DNA of 64,000 bases from Aequorivita lipolytica (GCF_007997135.1 NZ_VORU01000004.1:186001-250000), one strand, 5' to 3'. Shown: positions 1-7,961, numbered from the stretch's first letter. Numbers and translations: made by a program. The notes: generated by a model from the sequence alone, not told the origin.

Positions 1-1
1 C

Positions 2-166
2 ATTAAAAATCTTTTTATGGAAGCGCGCCATAATGGAAACCATAACGTAATTTTAAAACTTGCAAATCGTGTTTCTTCAGTTATGGAAGTGAAATTGGAA
101 GAAACGCCTATAAAATTTATTGACAAAGTGATAAAAGATTATAACTATTATACCCAGAACATGTGA
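2..166 (+). CDS. C-terminal end of an unidentified protein (partial)
   Basis: An open frame enters from the left edge and ends at the TGA at 164-166, giving about 54 residues rich in Lys, Asn and Val and ending YYTQNM. The piece looks like a soluble, helical C-terminus. I do not recognise the family. Its stop codon overlaps the GTG start of the TRIC-like gene (ATGTGA at 161-166), so the two are probably translationally coupled. The start and most of the gene lie outside the window. Confidence 0.6.
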   Translation: MKNLFMEARHNGNHNVILKLANRVSSVMEVKLEETPIKFIDKVIKDYNYYTQNM

Positions 167-780
167 AGCTAATACTCTTAATAGACATACTTGGAACGGT
201 TGCATTCGCAATTTCAGGAGTTCTTACGGCGCTTAATAAACGATTGGACCCGTTCGGGATTTTAATAATTGCATTTGTTACTGCAGTTGGCGGAGGAACT
301 TTACGAGATATTCTTATTGATGCCAATGTGGCGTGGATGCGCAACTTGACCTATGTATACGTAATTTTAGGGTCCACGATATTTGCTGTTACTTTTAGAA
401 AACGGCTTGGCTATATCCGGCGGTCGCTGTTTTTGTTCGATACTATTGGAATTGCGCTCTATACTATTGTTGGTGTTGAGAAAGGGATTGCAGCAGGTTT
501 TCACCCAATTATTTGTGTGGCTTTAGGAACTATGACGGCTTGTTTTGGCGGTGTACTCCGCGATATTCTTTGTAATGAGATCCCGATTATTTTCAGAAAG
601 GAAATTTATGCAACGGCTTGTATTTTGGGAGCGTTGGCATATTTCTTACTACAGTATTCTCCAATTTCTGAAAATTTTATAGTTATTATTTCCGGTTCAA
701 TTGTAATTATTGTTCGGTTGCTCGCTGTTTATTTTAAGCTTTCGTTGCCGACTATTTATACTAAGGAGGAGATGGAGTAG
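163..780 (+). CDS. TRIC-type cation channel family protein (YicG/UPF0126)
   Basis: This 205-residue integral membrane protein has about seven hydrophobic segments. It is built from two related halves, each with a glycine-rich signature: GGGTLRDIL near residue 44 and FGGVLRDIL near residue 130. This is the hallmark of the UPF0126/TRIC family, whose bacterial members form homotrimeric monovalent-cation channels in the inner membrane. The length matches the family. The GTG start at 163 overlaps the stop of the upstream gene, and no better ATG exists before the first membrane helix. The physiological role in this organism cannot be deduced from sequence. Confidence 0.85.
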   Translation: MKLILLIDILGTVAFAISGVLTALNKRLDPFGILIIAFVTAVGGGTLRDILIDANVAWMRNLTYVYVILGSTIFAVTFRKRLGYIRRSLFLFDTIGIALYTIVGVEKGIAAGFHPIICVALGTMTACFGGVLRDILCNEIPIIFRKEIYATACILGALAYFLLQYSPISENFIVIISGSIVIIVRLLAVYFKLSLPTIYTKEEME

Positions 781-860
781 AGTTGATGAGTTTAGATATA
801 ATTTTTTTAAGCCGCTTATTTAAGATCAAAAATTTCAATTAGTTTTTCATCAATTTCCTT

Positions 861-1136
861 TTAAATACCAATGTCAACATTCCCAAGCAATCCAAGGGCT
901 AGGGTTTTATCCAAAGTAACTAATTTTGATAATCGAATAAGTGAATTTTTCTTTAACCCATTATTTTGATTTGGTTGAATTTCCACATCTGTTTGTTCTT
1001 TCCATTTTAATTGGGTTGAAATAAAGGCAATTGTTATATCTAAATCTGAAGAAGCTAGAATTAATGCAGGACGGTTTTTGCTACCGGAAAGGTCTGTAAA
1101 AGGAAAAGAAATAAGAACAATATCGCCCTTCTTCAT
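861..1136 (-). CDS. MazF/PemK-like toxin, probably C-terminally shortened
   Basis: This is a 91-residue PemK/MazF-fold protein. The opening KKGDIVLISFPFTD and the following RPALILA are the family's N-terminal motifs (GDIV, the FPF loop, RPALV). The family consists mostly of sequence-specific endoribonucleases inhibited by an antitoxin. Translation stops at a TAA (861-863) just after LLGNVDIGI, where relatives usually continue with a last helix. The same frame past this stop reads KEIDEKLIEIFDLK to a second TAA at 816-818, which is exactly that kind of helix, so a nonsense mutation is likely. The ATG overlaps the antitoxin stop by 4 nt. Whether the shortened toxin is active is unknown. Confidence 0.8.
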   Translation of the reverse strand: MKKGDIVLISFPFTDLSGSKNRPALILASSDLDITIAFISTQLKWKEQTDVEIQPNQNNGLKKNSLIRLSKLVTLDKTLALGLLGNVDIGI

Positions 1137-1363
1137 TTGTAAACGGCTTTCAGATCATTCAAAGTATATAAATCTTCTTCATCATCTAAAAATCCGTAAG
1201 TTTTTGAATTGGCTGTTAATGTTGCGATTCCTTTTTGCAAAATATCATCCTCATACTTTTTGGCAATACAATCTGCAAAGTCAAGCACTTCAGTTATTTT
1301 TTCGGTAGGCAAATGAGAAAGTCGTTTTATTGTTTTTTGAATTAAGGCTTCTTTAGTCATCAT
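1133..1363 (-). CDS. Antitoxin of the MazF-like pair (DUF2281-like)
   Basis: This is a 76-residue acidic protein. Its N-terminal helical part (IQKTIKRLSHLPTEKITEVLDFADCIAKKYED) resembles the helical antitoxins that often precede PemK/MazF toxins, with the L-P-x-E-K-x-x-E-V-L-D-F signature of DUF2281-like proteins. The flexible acidic tail (DDEEDLYTLNDLKAVYK) would be the toxin-neutralising segment. It is the first gene of the pair and ends in an ATGA overlap with the toxin, the usual antitoxin-first arrangement. Two adjacent ATGs (1361-1363 and 1358-1360) could serve as start. Confidence 0.75.
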   Translation of the reverse strand: MMTKEALIQKTIKRLSHLPTEKITEVLDFADCIAKKYEDDILQKGIATLTANSKTYGFLDDEEDLYTLNDLKAVYK

Positions 1364-1465
1364 AAATTATTTTATAACAAATATAGGCAATTGTCTCAGC
1401 CTTTGTAATTTGGATTTTATTTTTTGAAATTTATTTGTTATTTAAAGCTTGTTATTTGAAATTTC

Positions 1466-2203
1466 CTATTCAATCACCTTTGCCGTAATATAAATATTGT
1501 TCAAAGGCCAATCGCCATCATCTGCTTTCACTTTTGAAATTTCCTCCACTATGTCCATTCCTTTAGTCACTTTTCCAAATATGGTGTATTTTCCATTTAA
1601 ATGTGTTGTTGAAGATTTTGGGCCGAGGAAGATAAAAAATTCATATGGAGCCGTTCTATTATCTGGGTTTTCTCGGTATTCCTTTGCACCAGAAACGGTT
1701 CCATATTCGTGAACTCTGCCTTGAATGATTTCCGCGGGAAGCAAATAGTCATTTCCTAAAGCAGCACGTTTCCGAGGCGTTGAAACAATATCGCTATTGC
1801 CAGCTTGTATAATAAAATTAGGAACTACACGATGGAAAAAAGTTTCATCAAAATAATGCTGTTTTACTAAATAGATAAAATTTGCGCGGTGTAGCGGCGT
1901 ATCTTTATAAAGTTCCATTTCAATATCCCCAAAGCGAGAAGTTATTAAAACTTTGGTTTCAGGATTATTTTTTCCGTATTCAGTTAAAAATGAAACTACA
2001 TTTTCGTTAGTGATTTCTGGATGTTTTAAAGCTATTGAATCAACCTCGGCTTCATTCTCAGTTATAGACTGCTTTTCGATTTCGATTTCGTTTTCGATTT
2101 CGATTTCATCCCTATTGCTATCGGCATCGGACGCCTTTTTATTATCTTCACAGCTTCCAAAGAATAAAACAATTCCGAACAAATAAATAAATAACTTTCC
2201 CAT
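1466..2203 (-). CDS. Cyclophilin-type peptidyl-prolyl cis-trans isomerase, lipoprotein
   Basis: A cyclophilin domain fills the C-terminal two thirds. It shows FGDIEMELYKDTPLHRANF, the catalytic-site segment FFHRVVPNFIIQAG, and a downstream insert with NPDNRTAPYEFFIFLGP. The protein would accelerate Xaa-Pro isomerisation of exported proteins. Starting at the ATG at 2201-2203 gives a lipoprotein signal (MGKLFIYLFGIVLFFGSC, lipobox FGSC), so it is probably anchored to a periplasm-facing membrane. A longer open frame upstream lacks sense and covers the divergent Nudix gene, so I rejected it. Between the lipid anchor and the domain lies a low-complexity Glu-Ile-rich linker coded by a TTTCGA-type repeat. 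The start is one base away from that of the divergent Nudix gene. Confidence 0.88.
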   Translation of the reverse strand: MGKLFIYLFGIVLFFGSCEDNKKASDADSNRDEIEIENEIEIEKQSITENEAEVDSIALKHPEITNENVVSFLTEYGKNNPETKVLITSRFGDIEMELYKDTPLHRANFIYLVKQHYFDETFFHRVVPNFIIQAGNSDIVSTPRKRAALGNDYLLPAEIIQGRVHEYGTVSGAKEYRENPDNRTAPYEFFIFLGPKSSTTHLNGKYTIFGKVTKGMDIVEEISKVKADDGDWPLNNIYITAKVIE

Positions 2204-2204
2204 A

Positions 2205-2846
2205 ATGGATTTTCGCGATTTTGAAAAACGGATTGTAAAAGTAACAAAAATGGAACTTCCAGGCGAAGCTGTACAATTTAAAATGGCGCCCATAGAACGA
2301 TTGGAGGAATTGAAAAGAGTAGCCCGCAAAAAGAACATTGCAAAACATGCAGGCGTAATGTCGCTGTTTTATCCTTCGGAAGATTATGAAACACGTCTAA
2401 TTTTAATTCTTCGGAAAACATACAAAGGGGTTCACTCTGCCCAAGTGGGTTTTCCCGGCGGGAAGCTTGAGGCAGAAGATAAATCCATTCAAGATGCGGC
2501 CCTGCGCGAAACGGAGGAGGAGGTAGGAGTTTCAAGGGAAACTATTGCAGTTTTAAAAAAGCTCACTGAAATTTACATTCCTCCCAGCAACTTTTTTGTG
2601 CAACCGTTTTTGGGGATCACAACTGAACTTCCAAAGTTTGTTCCGCAAGAAGAGGAAGTGGAAGCGCTTATAGAAGTTGCTTTGCAAGATTTTATGGATG
2701 ATTTAAACATAACTACCCAAACGCTATCTACATCATACGCGGCAAGTATTGAAGTACCTGCCTTTAATCTCAACGGCCACATAGTTTGGGGCGCTACCGC
2801 AATGATGCTCAATGAAGTGCGCGAATTGCTTAAAAAAGTGCTGTAA
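2205..2846 (+). CDS. CoA-pyrophosphatase-type Nudix hydrolase
   Basis: This is a 213-residue Nudix protein. The segment HSAQVGFPGGKLE followed by RETEEEVGV combines the CoA-Nudix (UPF0035) signature, normally HxGQVxFPGG, with the core Nudix helix that binds the divalent metal. Members hydrolyse CoA or oxidised CoA to 3',5'-ADP and 4'-phosphopantetheine. The length fits NudL-like enzymes. The N-terminus (DFRDFEKRIVKV) agrees with flavobacterial homologues as I know them, so the ATG at 2205 is preferred. The start is adjacent to the divergent cyclophilin gene, so the promoter must lie inside that gene's coding sequence. Confidence 0.87.
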   Translation: MDFRDFEKRIVKVTKMELPGEAVQFKMAPIERLEELKRVARKKNIAKHAGVMSLFYPSEDYETRLILILRKTYKGVHSAQVGFPGGKLEAEDKSIQDAALRETEEEVGVSRETIAVLKKLTEIYIPPSNFFVQPFLGITTELPKFVPQEEEVEALIEVALQDFMDDLNITTQTLSTSYAASIEVPAFNLNGHIVWGATAMMLNEVRELLKKVL

Positions 2847-2934
2847 CGGCTTATTTTAGTATATTTGTGATGTTACAATTTGAAGTGTTAGGTACGAAAC
2901 TTGAAATTGAAAAAATCTACATTAAAAAATAAAT

Positions 2935-2983
2935 ACTGATTACTGCGAACTGAATACTGACCACTGAATACTGATTACTGAAA
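2935..2983 (+). repeat. Heptamer array (ACTGNNN x7) abutting a start codon
   Basis: Seven consecutive 7-bp units begin with ACTG: ACTGATT, ACTGCGA, ACTGAAT, ACTGACC, ACTGAAT, ACTGATT, ACTGAAA. The array stops one base before the ATG of the acyltransferase gene. Decayed ACTG units, partly on the other strand, also appear downstream of that gene at about 3793-3855. No coding sense is seen. It belongs to the window-wide set of period-7 arrays. Confidence 0.85.
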
Positions 2984-2984
2984 A

Positions 2985-3788
2985 ATGAGTCTCTTCAAAA
3001 AAAACCCATTTGGGCATGCACTTTTTTTAAAACTCTGGTTGATACGTATCGCCGGGCTTTTAACGCACAGGCGGTTTAAAGGTTTCAACGATCTTCAAAT
3101 TCACGGTAGTGAAATTATAAGAGCGCTTCCAGAAAAAAATGTTCTCTTTGTGAGCAACCACCAAACCTATTTTGCAGATGTTGCCGCGATGTTGCACGTC
3201 TTTAACGCAAGTTTAAAGGGACGAGATGACAATATTAAAAACGTAGGTTACTTATGGAATCCAAAGCTGAACATCTATTTTGTGGCTGCAAAGGAAACAA
3301 TGAAAGACGGCCTCTTGCCTAAAATACTTGCGTATGCGGGTTCGGTAAGTATAGAGCGCACTTGGCGCGAAAAAGGAAAAGAAGTGAATAAGCAAGTGAA
3401 GATGAGCGATGTGAGTAACATTACAAAGGCTTTGAACGATGGTTGGGTTATCACTTTTCCACAGGGAACCACGAAGCCGTGGAAACCAATACGTCGCGGA
3501 ACAGCTCACATTATTAAACAAAACAAACCTGTCGTGGTTCCTATTGTAATTGACGGTTTCAGAAGATCTTTTGACAAAAAAGGTATCAGAATTAAGAAAC
3601 GCGGCATTCTTCAATCTATTGAAATAAAACCACCCCTTGATATAGATTACGAAAACGAAACAATGGACCAAATTGTTGAGAAATTGGAATACGCCATCGA
3701 GCAGCATTCTTCTTTCCTTAAAGTAATTCCAAGAACCGAGATTCAAAGCGAAGAAGAGCTCAACAAAGAGCGTGAATGGCGTTATTAA
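2985..3788 (+). CDS. 1-acyl-sn-glycerol-3-phosphate acyltransferase-like (PlsC family)
   Basis: This 267-residue protein has the PlsC acyltransferase layout: block I FVSNHQTYFAD, block III FPQGTTKPW and a following VVVPIVIDGF strand. PlsC enzymes transfer an acyl chain to lysophosphatidic acid, or to related lyso- or amino-lipids, at the inner membrane. Two departures from the textbook motif are visible. The catalytic His is separated from Asp by five residues instead of four, and the usual FPEGT has Gln for Glu. These changes suggest a Bacteroidota-specific subfamily, and the acceptor lipid is uncertain. The ATG follows directly after the heptamer array. Confidence 0.8.
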   Translation: MSLFKKNPFGHALFLKLWLIRIAGLLTHRRFKGFNDLQIHGSEIIRALPEKNVLFVSNHQTYFADVAAMLHVFNASLKGRDDNIKNVGYLWNPKLNIYFVAAKETMKDGLLPKILAYAGSVSIERTWREKGKEVNKQVKMSDVSNITKALNDGWVITFPQGTTKPWKPIRRGTAHIIKQNKPVVVPIVIDGFRRSFDKKGIRIKKRGILQSIEIKPPLDIDYENETMDQIVEKLEYAIEQHSSFLKVIPRTEIQSEEELNKEREWRY

Positions 3789-3862
3789 AAAAGTATTCAG
3801 TGGCAGTTGGCAGTGCTTTACCTAAAGAAAATGATTACTGAAACTGCAGACTGCTTCTTCTT

Positions 3863-4507
3863 TTACATTTCTATTTTCTTCAGTTCTTTATAGTTTTTAT
3901 TGAGTTTTCTCATTAAAATTCCATAAACAATTCTGTAGAATAAAATTATGAAAACAATCATCACGATTCCAAAAAGGATTTGAATCAAAAAGAAAATATT
4001 CATAAATTTTTCTTGTGAAATGCTTGCAATGCCGTAATCTTCAATCATAAATTTAAATACGATGTCTTGGTTTAGGTAATAGAAAATATTAATTCCTATT
4101 ATCAAAATGATGCAGGCTGTAATGTTATAAACCACAAAATATTTTACCGTTTTGCGTGTTTGCAAAATATTCCTCATTAATTCTTTGATGGAATCTGTAG
4201 TGGAAATTTTACGGTAGTTTCTATAAAATAGAAAAATGAACACCCCAAAAATTGAATAGTTTACCACATTAACGCCTATTAAAATATTATGCAGACCTAT
4301 GTCATCACTAAATTTTCTGCTAGATTCTGGCACGAAAAAGGCGAGTAGCGTCCAGAAAATAATTTCGGCTATACTGATATAAAAAATCCATTTTACTATG
4401 GAAGATGATTTCTTCAACAGCATTTTATAGATATCATCATAAGTAAGCTTAGGAAGCTCCTGCTCCCTACTTTGCCATTGTTTTTTTAATAATTCTAGTT
4501 GATCCAT
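3863..4507 (-). CDS. Four-TM membrane protein, probable anti-sigma partner
   Basis: This 214-residue protein has a soluble N-terminus of about 35 residues (DQLELLKKQWQSREQELPK, then TYDDIYKMLLKKSS) and four predicted membrane helices near residues 37-59, 73-95, 121-144 and 171-196. The W-Q-x-R motif and this topology recur in Bacteroidota proteins encoded directly after an ECF sigma factor. Its ATG lies 6 nt past the end of the sigma gene, so the pair is almost certainly one transcript. A role in holding the sigma factor at the membrane is inferred from position. No zinc-binding HxxxCxxC motif is present. Confidence 0.65.
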   Translation of the reverse strand: MDQLELLKKQWQSREQELPKLTYDDIYKMLLKKSSSIVKWIFYISIAEIIFWTLLAFFVPESSRKFSDDIGLHNILIGVNVVNYSIFGVFIFLFYRNYRKISTTDSIKELMRNILQTRKTVKYFVVYNITACIILIIGINIFYYLNQDIVFKFMIEDYGIASISQEKFMNIFFLIQILFGIVMIVFIILFYRIVYGILMRKLNKNYKELKKIEM

Positions 4508-4513
4508 AATATG

Positions 4514-5008
4514 TTACGGATTTATAATAGTTCGTAATTTTTCCTTTATCCTGTTCATTTTCACACGTGCATTTACTTCGGTAATACCTAAGGTTTCAGA
4601 AATCTCTCTATAATTTTTGTCTTCTAAATAAAGAAAGACAAGCGCTTTATCAATATCGTTTAGATCCTTAACGGCACTGTACATCAACTTTAATTGTTGT
4701 TCTGCAGTATCATCGTACGGTACCGAAGAAATTTTAAAACTAACCCCTTCATAATCTTGGGTTTTTATGCTGCGCTTGGATTTTCTGTAAAGTGTAATGG
4801 CCGTATTTAATGCCACGCGGTACATCCAGGTGCTGAATTTGGAATCGCCACGAAACTTTGGGTACGCACGCCAAAGCTGAATGGTTATTTCCTGAAACAG
4901 GTCGTTGTGCGCGTCGCTGTCATTGGTATATAGCCTACAGATTTTATGTACAATGTTTTGATTTTCCTCAAGTTGGGTTACAAAACTATGTTCCAGTTGT
5001 TTATTCAA
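4514..5008 (-). CDS. RNA polymerase ECF sigma factor
   Basis: This is a 164-residue sigma-70 family protein of ECF size. Region 2 includes DLFQEITIQLWRAYPKF followed by FSTWMYRVALNTAI, which covers core binding and -10 recognition. Region 4 carries the helix-turn-helix in NYREISETLGITEVNARVKM for -35 recognition. There is no region 1 or 3. The gene is followed 6 nt later by the four-TM protein, the usual sigma/regulator order. Upstream of the start is a divergent gap of about 110 nt towards the NDH-2 gene. The target regulon cannot be read from the window. Confidence 0.92.
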   Translation of the reverse strand: MNKQLEHSFVTQLEENQNIVHKICRLYTNDSDAHNDLFQEITIQLWRAYPKFRGDSKFSTWMYRVALNTAITLYRKSKRSIKTQDYEGVSFKISSVPYDDTAEQQLKLMYSAVKDLNDIDKALVFLYLEDKNYREISETLGITEVNARVKMNRIKEKLRTIINP

Positions 5009-5120
5009 TTGCTTTTGTTGCTGTTTAGTTAGTACTTACTTAAGACCCTTTGTTACAAAAATCCTAAAAAATACCTTAACTCTTTTCAGTATGATTAACT
5101 TTATGAAAATATAAAAACAA

Positions 5121-6395
5121 ATGAACATTCCTGAAACTAGTCTTCCACGAATTATAGTAATAGGAGGCGGATTTGCCGGTATTTCTTTTATAAAAAAACT
5201 TCAAAAAGAAAAGGTTCAAATAATACTTTTTGACCGTCACAATTACCATACTTTTCAGCCACTGCTGTACCAAGTTTCCACAGCAGGGCTCGAGCCAGAT
5301 TCTATAGCATATCCGCTTCGGAAAATTTTCAGGACAAAAATGGATTTTCACTTTAGAATGGGTGAGGTTGAAAATATAGATACAGAAAACAATACAATTT
5401 CTTCGTCCATCGGAAACTTGAAGTTTGATTACCTAGTAATTGCCACAGGCACGCGCACCAACTTTTTCGGAAATGAAAATATTGCTGAAAACAGCATGCC
5501 AATGAAGACGATTCCGCAAGCGCTAAACATTCGTAGCTTGATGCTTCAAAATATTGAAAAAGCAGATATTACTACAGATGAAACCGAAAGAAAACGTTTG
5601 TTGAACTTCGTAATTGCAGGTGCAGGCCCAACGGGAGTAGAGCTTGCAGGTGCTTTGGCAGAATTCAGAAAGGGAATTCTTGAACACGATTACCCAGAGC
5701 TAGAAGAAGAAGAAATGAACGTTCACCTTATAGAAGGACTTGATAGGGTGCTGCCGCCCATGAGCGAAAAGGCTTCGGAAAAAGCACAGAAATTTCTGGA
5801 AAAACTTGGCGTACAAATTCATCTAGAAACTTTTATAAGCGATTACGACGGAAAAACGGTCACTACCAGAGACGGTCAAAAATTTGAAACCGCTACCTTT
5901 ATTTGGGCAGCAGGTGTAACCGGAGCACCCATAAAAGGAATAAGTGGCGATGCGCTTGTGGAAAAAGCCAATCGGTACAAAGTTGATGAATGCAACAAAA
6001 TATTAGGTTTTGAAAACATTTATGCTTTGGGCGATATTGCCATGATGCAAACTGAGGAATTTCCAAAAGGCCATCCGCAAGTTGCACAGCCAGCCATTCA
6101 GCAAGGAAAGCATTTGGGAAAAAATTTCAGAAGAATGCTGAAAGGCGATAAAATGGAACCATTTGAATATTTCGACAAAGGAACCATGGCTACCGTTGGT
6201 AGAAACAAAGCGGTAGTAGATATTGGCAAACTACACTTTGGCGGGGCCATTGCTTGGTTTTTATGGATGTTCGTTCATCTGTGGTTTTTGGTGGGTTTTA
6301 GAAATAGAGTTGTAACATTTTTTAATTGGACATACAGTTACATAAATTATGATCGTGCGGCGCGATTAATTATTAGGCCGTTTAAGAAAAGTTGA
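5121..6395 (+). CDS. ndh: Type II NADH dehydrogenase (NDH-2)
   Basis: This 424-residue flavoprotein has two Rossmann signatures. FAD binding is at IIVIGGGFAGISFI near residue 11, and NADH binding is at VIAGAGPTGVELAGALAEF near residue 165. The NDH-2 quinone-site region AQPAIQQGKHLGKN lies near residue 320. The C-terminal 60 residues (IAWFLWMFVHLWFLVGFRNR and on) form the amphipathic membrane-attachment segment. The enzyme passes electrons from NADH to quinone without pumping ions. Length and motifs match bacterial NDH-2. The stop codon (6393-6395) lies inside the first unit of a heptamer array. Confidence 0.9.
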   Translation: MNIPETSLPRIIVIGGGFAGISFIKKLQKEKVQIILFDRHNYHTFQPLLYQVSTAGLEPDSIAYPLRKIFRTKMDFHFRMGEVENIDTENNTISSSIGNLKFDYLVIATGTRTNFFGNENIAENSMPMKTIPQALNIRSLMLQNIEKADITTDETERKRLLNFVIAGAGPTGVELAGALAEFRKGILEHDYPELEEEEMNVHLIEGLDRVLPPMSEKASEKAQKFLEKLGVQIHLETFISDYDGKTVTTRDGQKFETATFIWAAGVTGAPIKGISGDALVEKANRYKVDECNKILGFENIYALGDIAMMQTEEFPKGHPQVAQPAIQQGKHLGKNFRRMLKGDKMEPFEYFDKGTMATVGRNKAVVDIGKLHFGGAIAWFLWMFVHLWFLVGFRNRVVTFFNWTYSYINYDRAARLIIRPFKKS

Positions 6396-6453
6396 AAGTT
6401 GAAAGTTGAAAGTTCAAACCTGCAACCTGCAACCTGCAGCCTGCAACCAGCAA
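6391..6453 (+). repeat. Heptamer array (GTTGAAA / CCTGCAA families)
   Basis: Nine consecutive 7-bp units run without a phase break. They are GTTGAAA x3, GTTCAAA, CCTGCAA x2, CCTGCAG, CCTGCAA and CCAGCAA. The array starts within the last codons of ndh (the TGA is in the first unit) and lies between convergent genes. The unit sequence switches midway but the 7-bp register is kept. Confidence 0.85.
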
Positions 6454-6456
6454 AAC

Positions 6457-6786
6457 TTACTCAACTCTAACCTTAATTGGCCCTCCATTGGAAACCCAAC
6501 CACCTCCAATTTCGTCAATGTTCACATCCAGTTCGTCCGTTGTTTCAATTTTTTTGATGTTTACTTTCACTTCATCATACGTGTCAACGCTTTTTAGATT
6601 TACATTCAATTCATCTGAGGTGTTGATGTCAACCAAACGTACATCTATTACTTCAGTAATGGGTTTTTGGGTTGCTTTTTCACTCGCATAAGCCGAAGGG
6701 ATGATGTCAAAGTCCTTTGCCACGTTAATGGTTAAGCAAATAGCAATTATCGTCAAAATGATTTTTGTGTAGTTGTCTGTTTTCAT
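6457..6786 (-). CDS. Small exported or membrane-anchored protein with an internal repeat
   Basis: This 109-residue protein has one N-terminal hydrophobic segment (IILTIIAICLTINVA, residues about 9-23), which is either a signal or an anchor. The rest is acidic and carries three degenerate copies of a roughly 14-residue unit: VDINTSDELNVNLKS, VDTYDEVKVNIKK and IETTDELDVNIDE. It ends with a Gly-rich stretch (IGGGWVSNGG). The alternating polar/aliphatic pattern suggests stacked beta strands. I do not know a function. Short proteins of this type occur in Flavobacteriaceae. It lies 60 nt upstream of nothing co-directional except the cyclase gene's own promoter region, so it is probably monocistronic. 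Confidence 0.6.
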   Translation of the reverse strand: MKTDNYTKIILTIIAICLTINVAKDFDIIPSAYASEKATQKPITEVIDVRLVDINTSDELNVNLKSVDTYDEVKVNIKKIETTDELDVNIDEIGGGWVSNGGPIKVRVE

Positions 6787-6845
6787 ATTTTTAAGTTTAT
6801 AAGTTTATAAGTTTAATAGTTATGATGGGGATGGGTTAATTTAAA

Positions 6846-7961
6846 TTACTTTTTCAGATAAGTAACTAGTTCAATCTCCTCGCTTTTTCCACGTAGTTTT
6901 TCTTTTCCCAGTTCCTTTTTTGTCACTCCTTTTGGCAGTTTATATGCTATATCTGCAAATTGTTTGGAGGCCAGAATTTCAACATCTAGTTCGTTGCACA
7001 TTGCTTGAATTCGCGATGTAGTATTTAAAACATCGCCAGAAAAAGCAATGTCGCGTTTTATTTGTCCAATTTCACCGACCATCACCGTTCCGTAATGAAG
7101 GCCAACTTTAAATTCGGGAACAACGCCGTATTTTTTCAAATATTTAGGAGCTTTATAGGCAATTATTTTTTTCATACTATAAAAACACTGAACGGTGTTT
7201 CCGCGTTTCAATCCCCATTTCATTTTCCATGAAACAACCACCTCATCGCCTACGTATTGATAGACCTCGCCTCTGGTTTGCACAATTGCGGTTGCAATAT
7301 GCCTAAAAAAATCCTTCAAAAAATTGAAGTATTTTTCTTCGCCCAAACGTTCTGCAATACCTGTGGCATTTTTAATATCGGCAAACATAAAAATACGCCG
7401 TTCGTGCTTGGGTCTAAAATATCTTCCTATTAAATAATCTGGAAAAACTCCCGGCCCGTACTTATCATTCACCATCAAAACGATGAGCGTTACTAAAACG
7501 ATAAACAACCAAATAATATAATTTTTGATAAATAGCCAAGAACCAAAAAAATATAATGTTTGCTGAAGTACTTCCCAAGAATAAAACGGAACGCCCAGGT
7601 CTTCACTTGTTATGTATATGGAGCCAAAGGAGCCAACCAAAAAAGCCGTAAAGGTATAGGCAATGATTAAATAGAGTAGCGCTTTCCAAAAAACTAAACG
7701 CCGCAGCCAGCGCTCCATTAGGTTTACGGTAACAATTCCACCGATGAGACCCGCTGAAATGGCAACAATTAGGTTTGCCATCACTGCGGAGTAAAAATCA
7801 TAACTGGAACTAAGTACTCCATTGCTTTTTAGAGTGATGTACTCATAAAAAAACATAATATTTGATATGATAACCCAGGCTATCAAGATCCAGAAAGCCC
7901 GACGCGTATAAAACAACAGCTGACGCGTGTTGTATCTTTCAAAATTTGGTTTAATGGCCAT
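6846..7961 (-). CDS. Membrane-bound class III adenylate/guanylate cyclase
   Basis: This is a 371-residue protein. Residues 1-165 hold about four to five membrane helices. Residues about 188-345 form a class III cyclase domain. Both metal-binding aspartates are present (Asp195 in FADIKNAT and Asp239 in QYVGDEVV), and the transition-state Asn/Arg pair is seen in NTTSRIQ (about 313-317). The enzyme would make a 3',5'-cyclic nucleotide on the cytoplasmic face in response to a signal sensed by the membrane part. The residues that decide ATP versus GTP do not match a textbook pattern, so I leave the substrate open. The similar layout in Flavobacteriia proteins supports the assignment. Confidence 0.87.
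   Translation of the reverse strand: MAIKPNFERYNTRQLLFYTRRAFWILIAWVIISNIMFFYEYITLKSNGVLSSSYDFYSAVMANLIVAISAGLIGGIVTVNLMERWLRRLVFWKALLYLIIAYTFTAFLVGSFGSIYITSEDLGVPFYSWEVLQQTLYFFGSWLFIKNYIIWLFIVLVTLIVLMVNDKYGPGVFPDYLIGRYFRPKHERRIFMFADIKNATGIAERLGEEKYFNFLKDFFRHIATAIVQTRGEVYQYVGDEVVVSWKMKWGLKRGNTVQCFYSMKKIIAYKAPKYLKKYGVVPEFKVGLHYGTVMVGEIGQIKRDIAFSGDVLNTTSRIQAMCNELDVEILASKQFADIAYKLPKGVTKKELGKEKLRGKSEEIELVTYLKK

Noticed and set aside
2870-2932. A 20-codon ORF directly behind a TATATTTG box, upstream of the acyltransferase gene
   Set aside because: It is too short, with a Lys/Ile-rich low-complexity sequence, and no -33 element lies at the right distance. It is more likely part of the intergenic region before the heptamer array.
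5040-5065. GTAACA...GTC motifs upstream of the ECF sigma gene as an autoregulated ECF promoter
   Set aside because: The two elements are only a few bases apart, far less than the roughly 16-nt spacing expected for -35 and -10 boxes.
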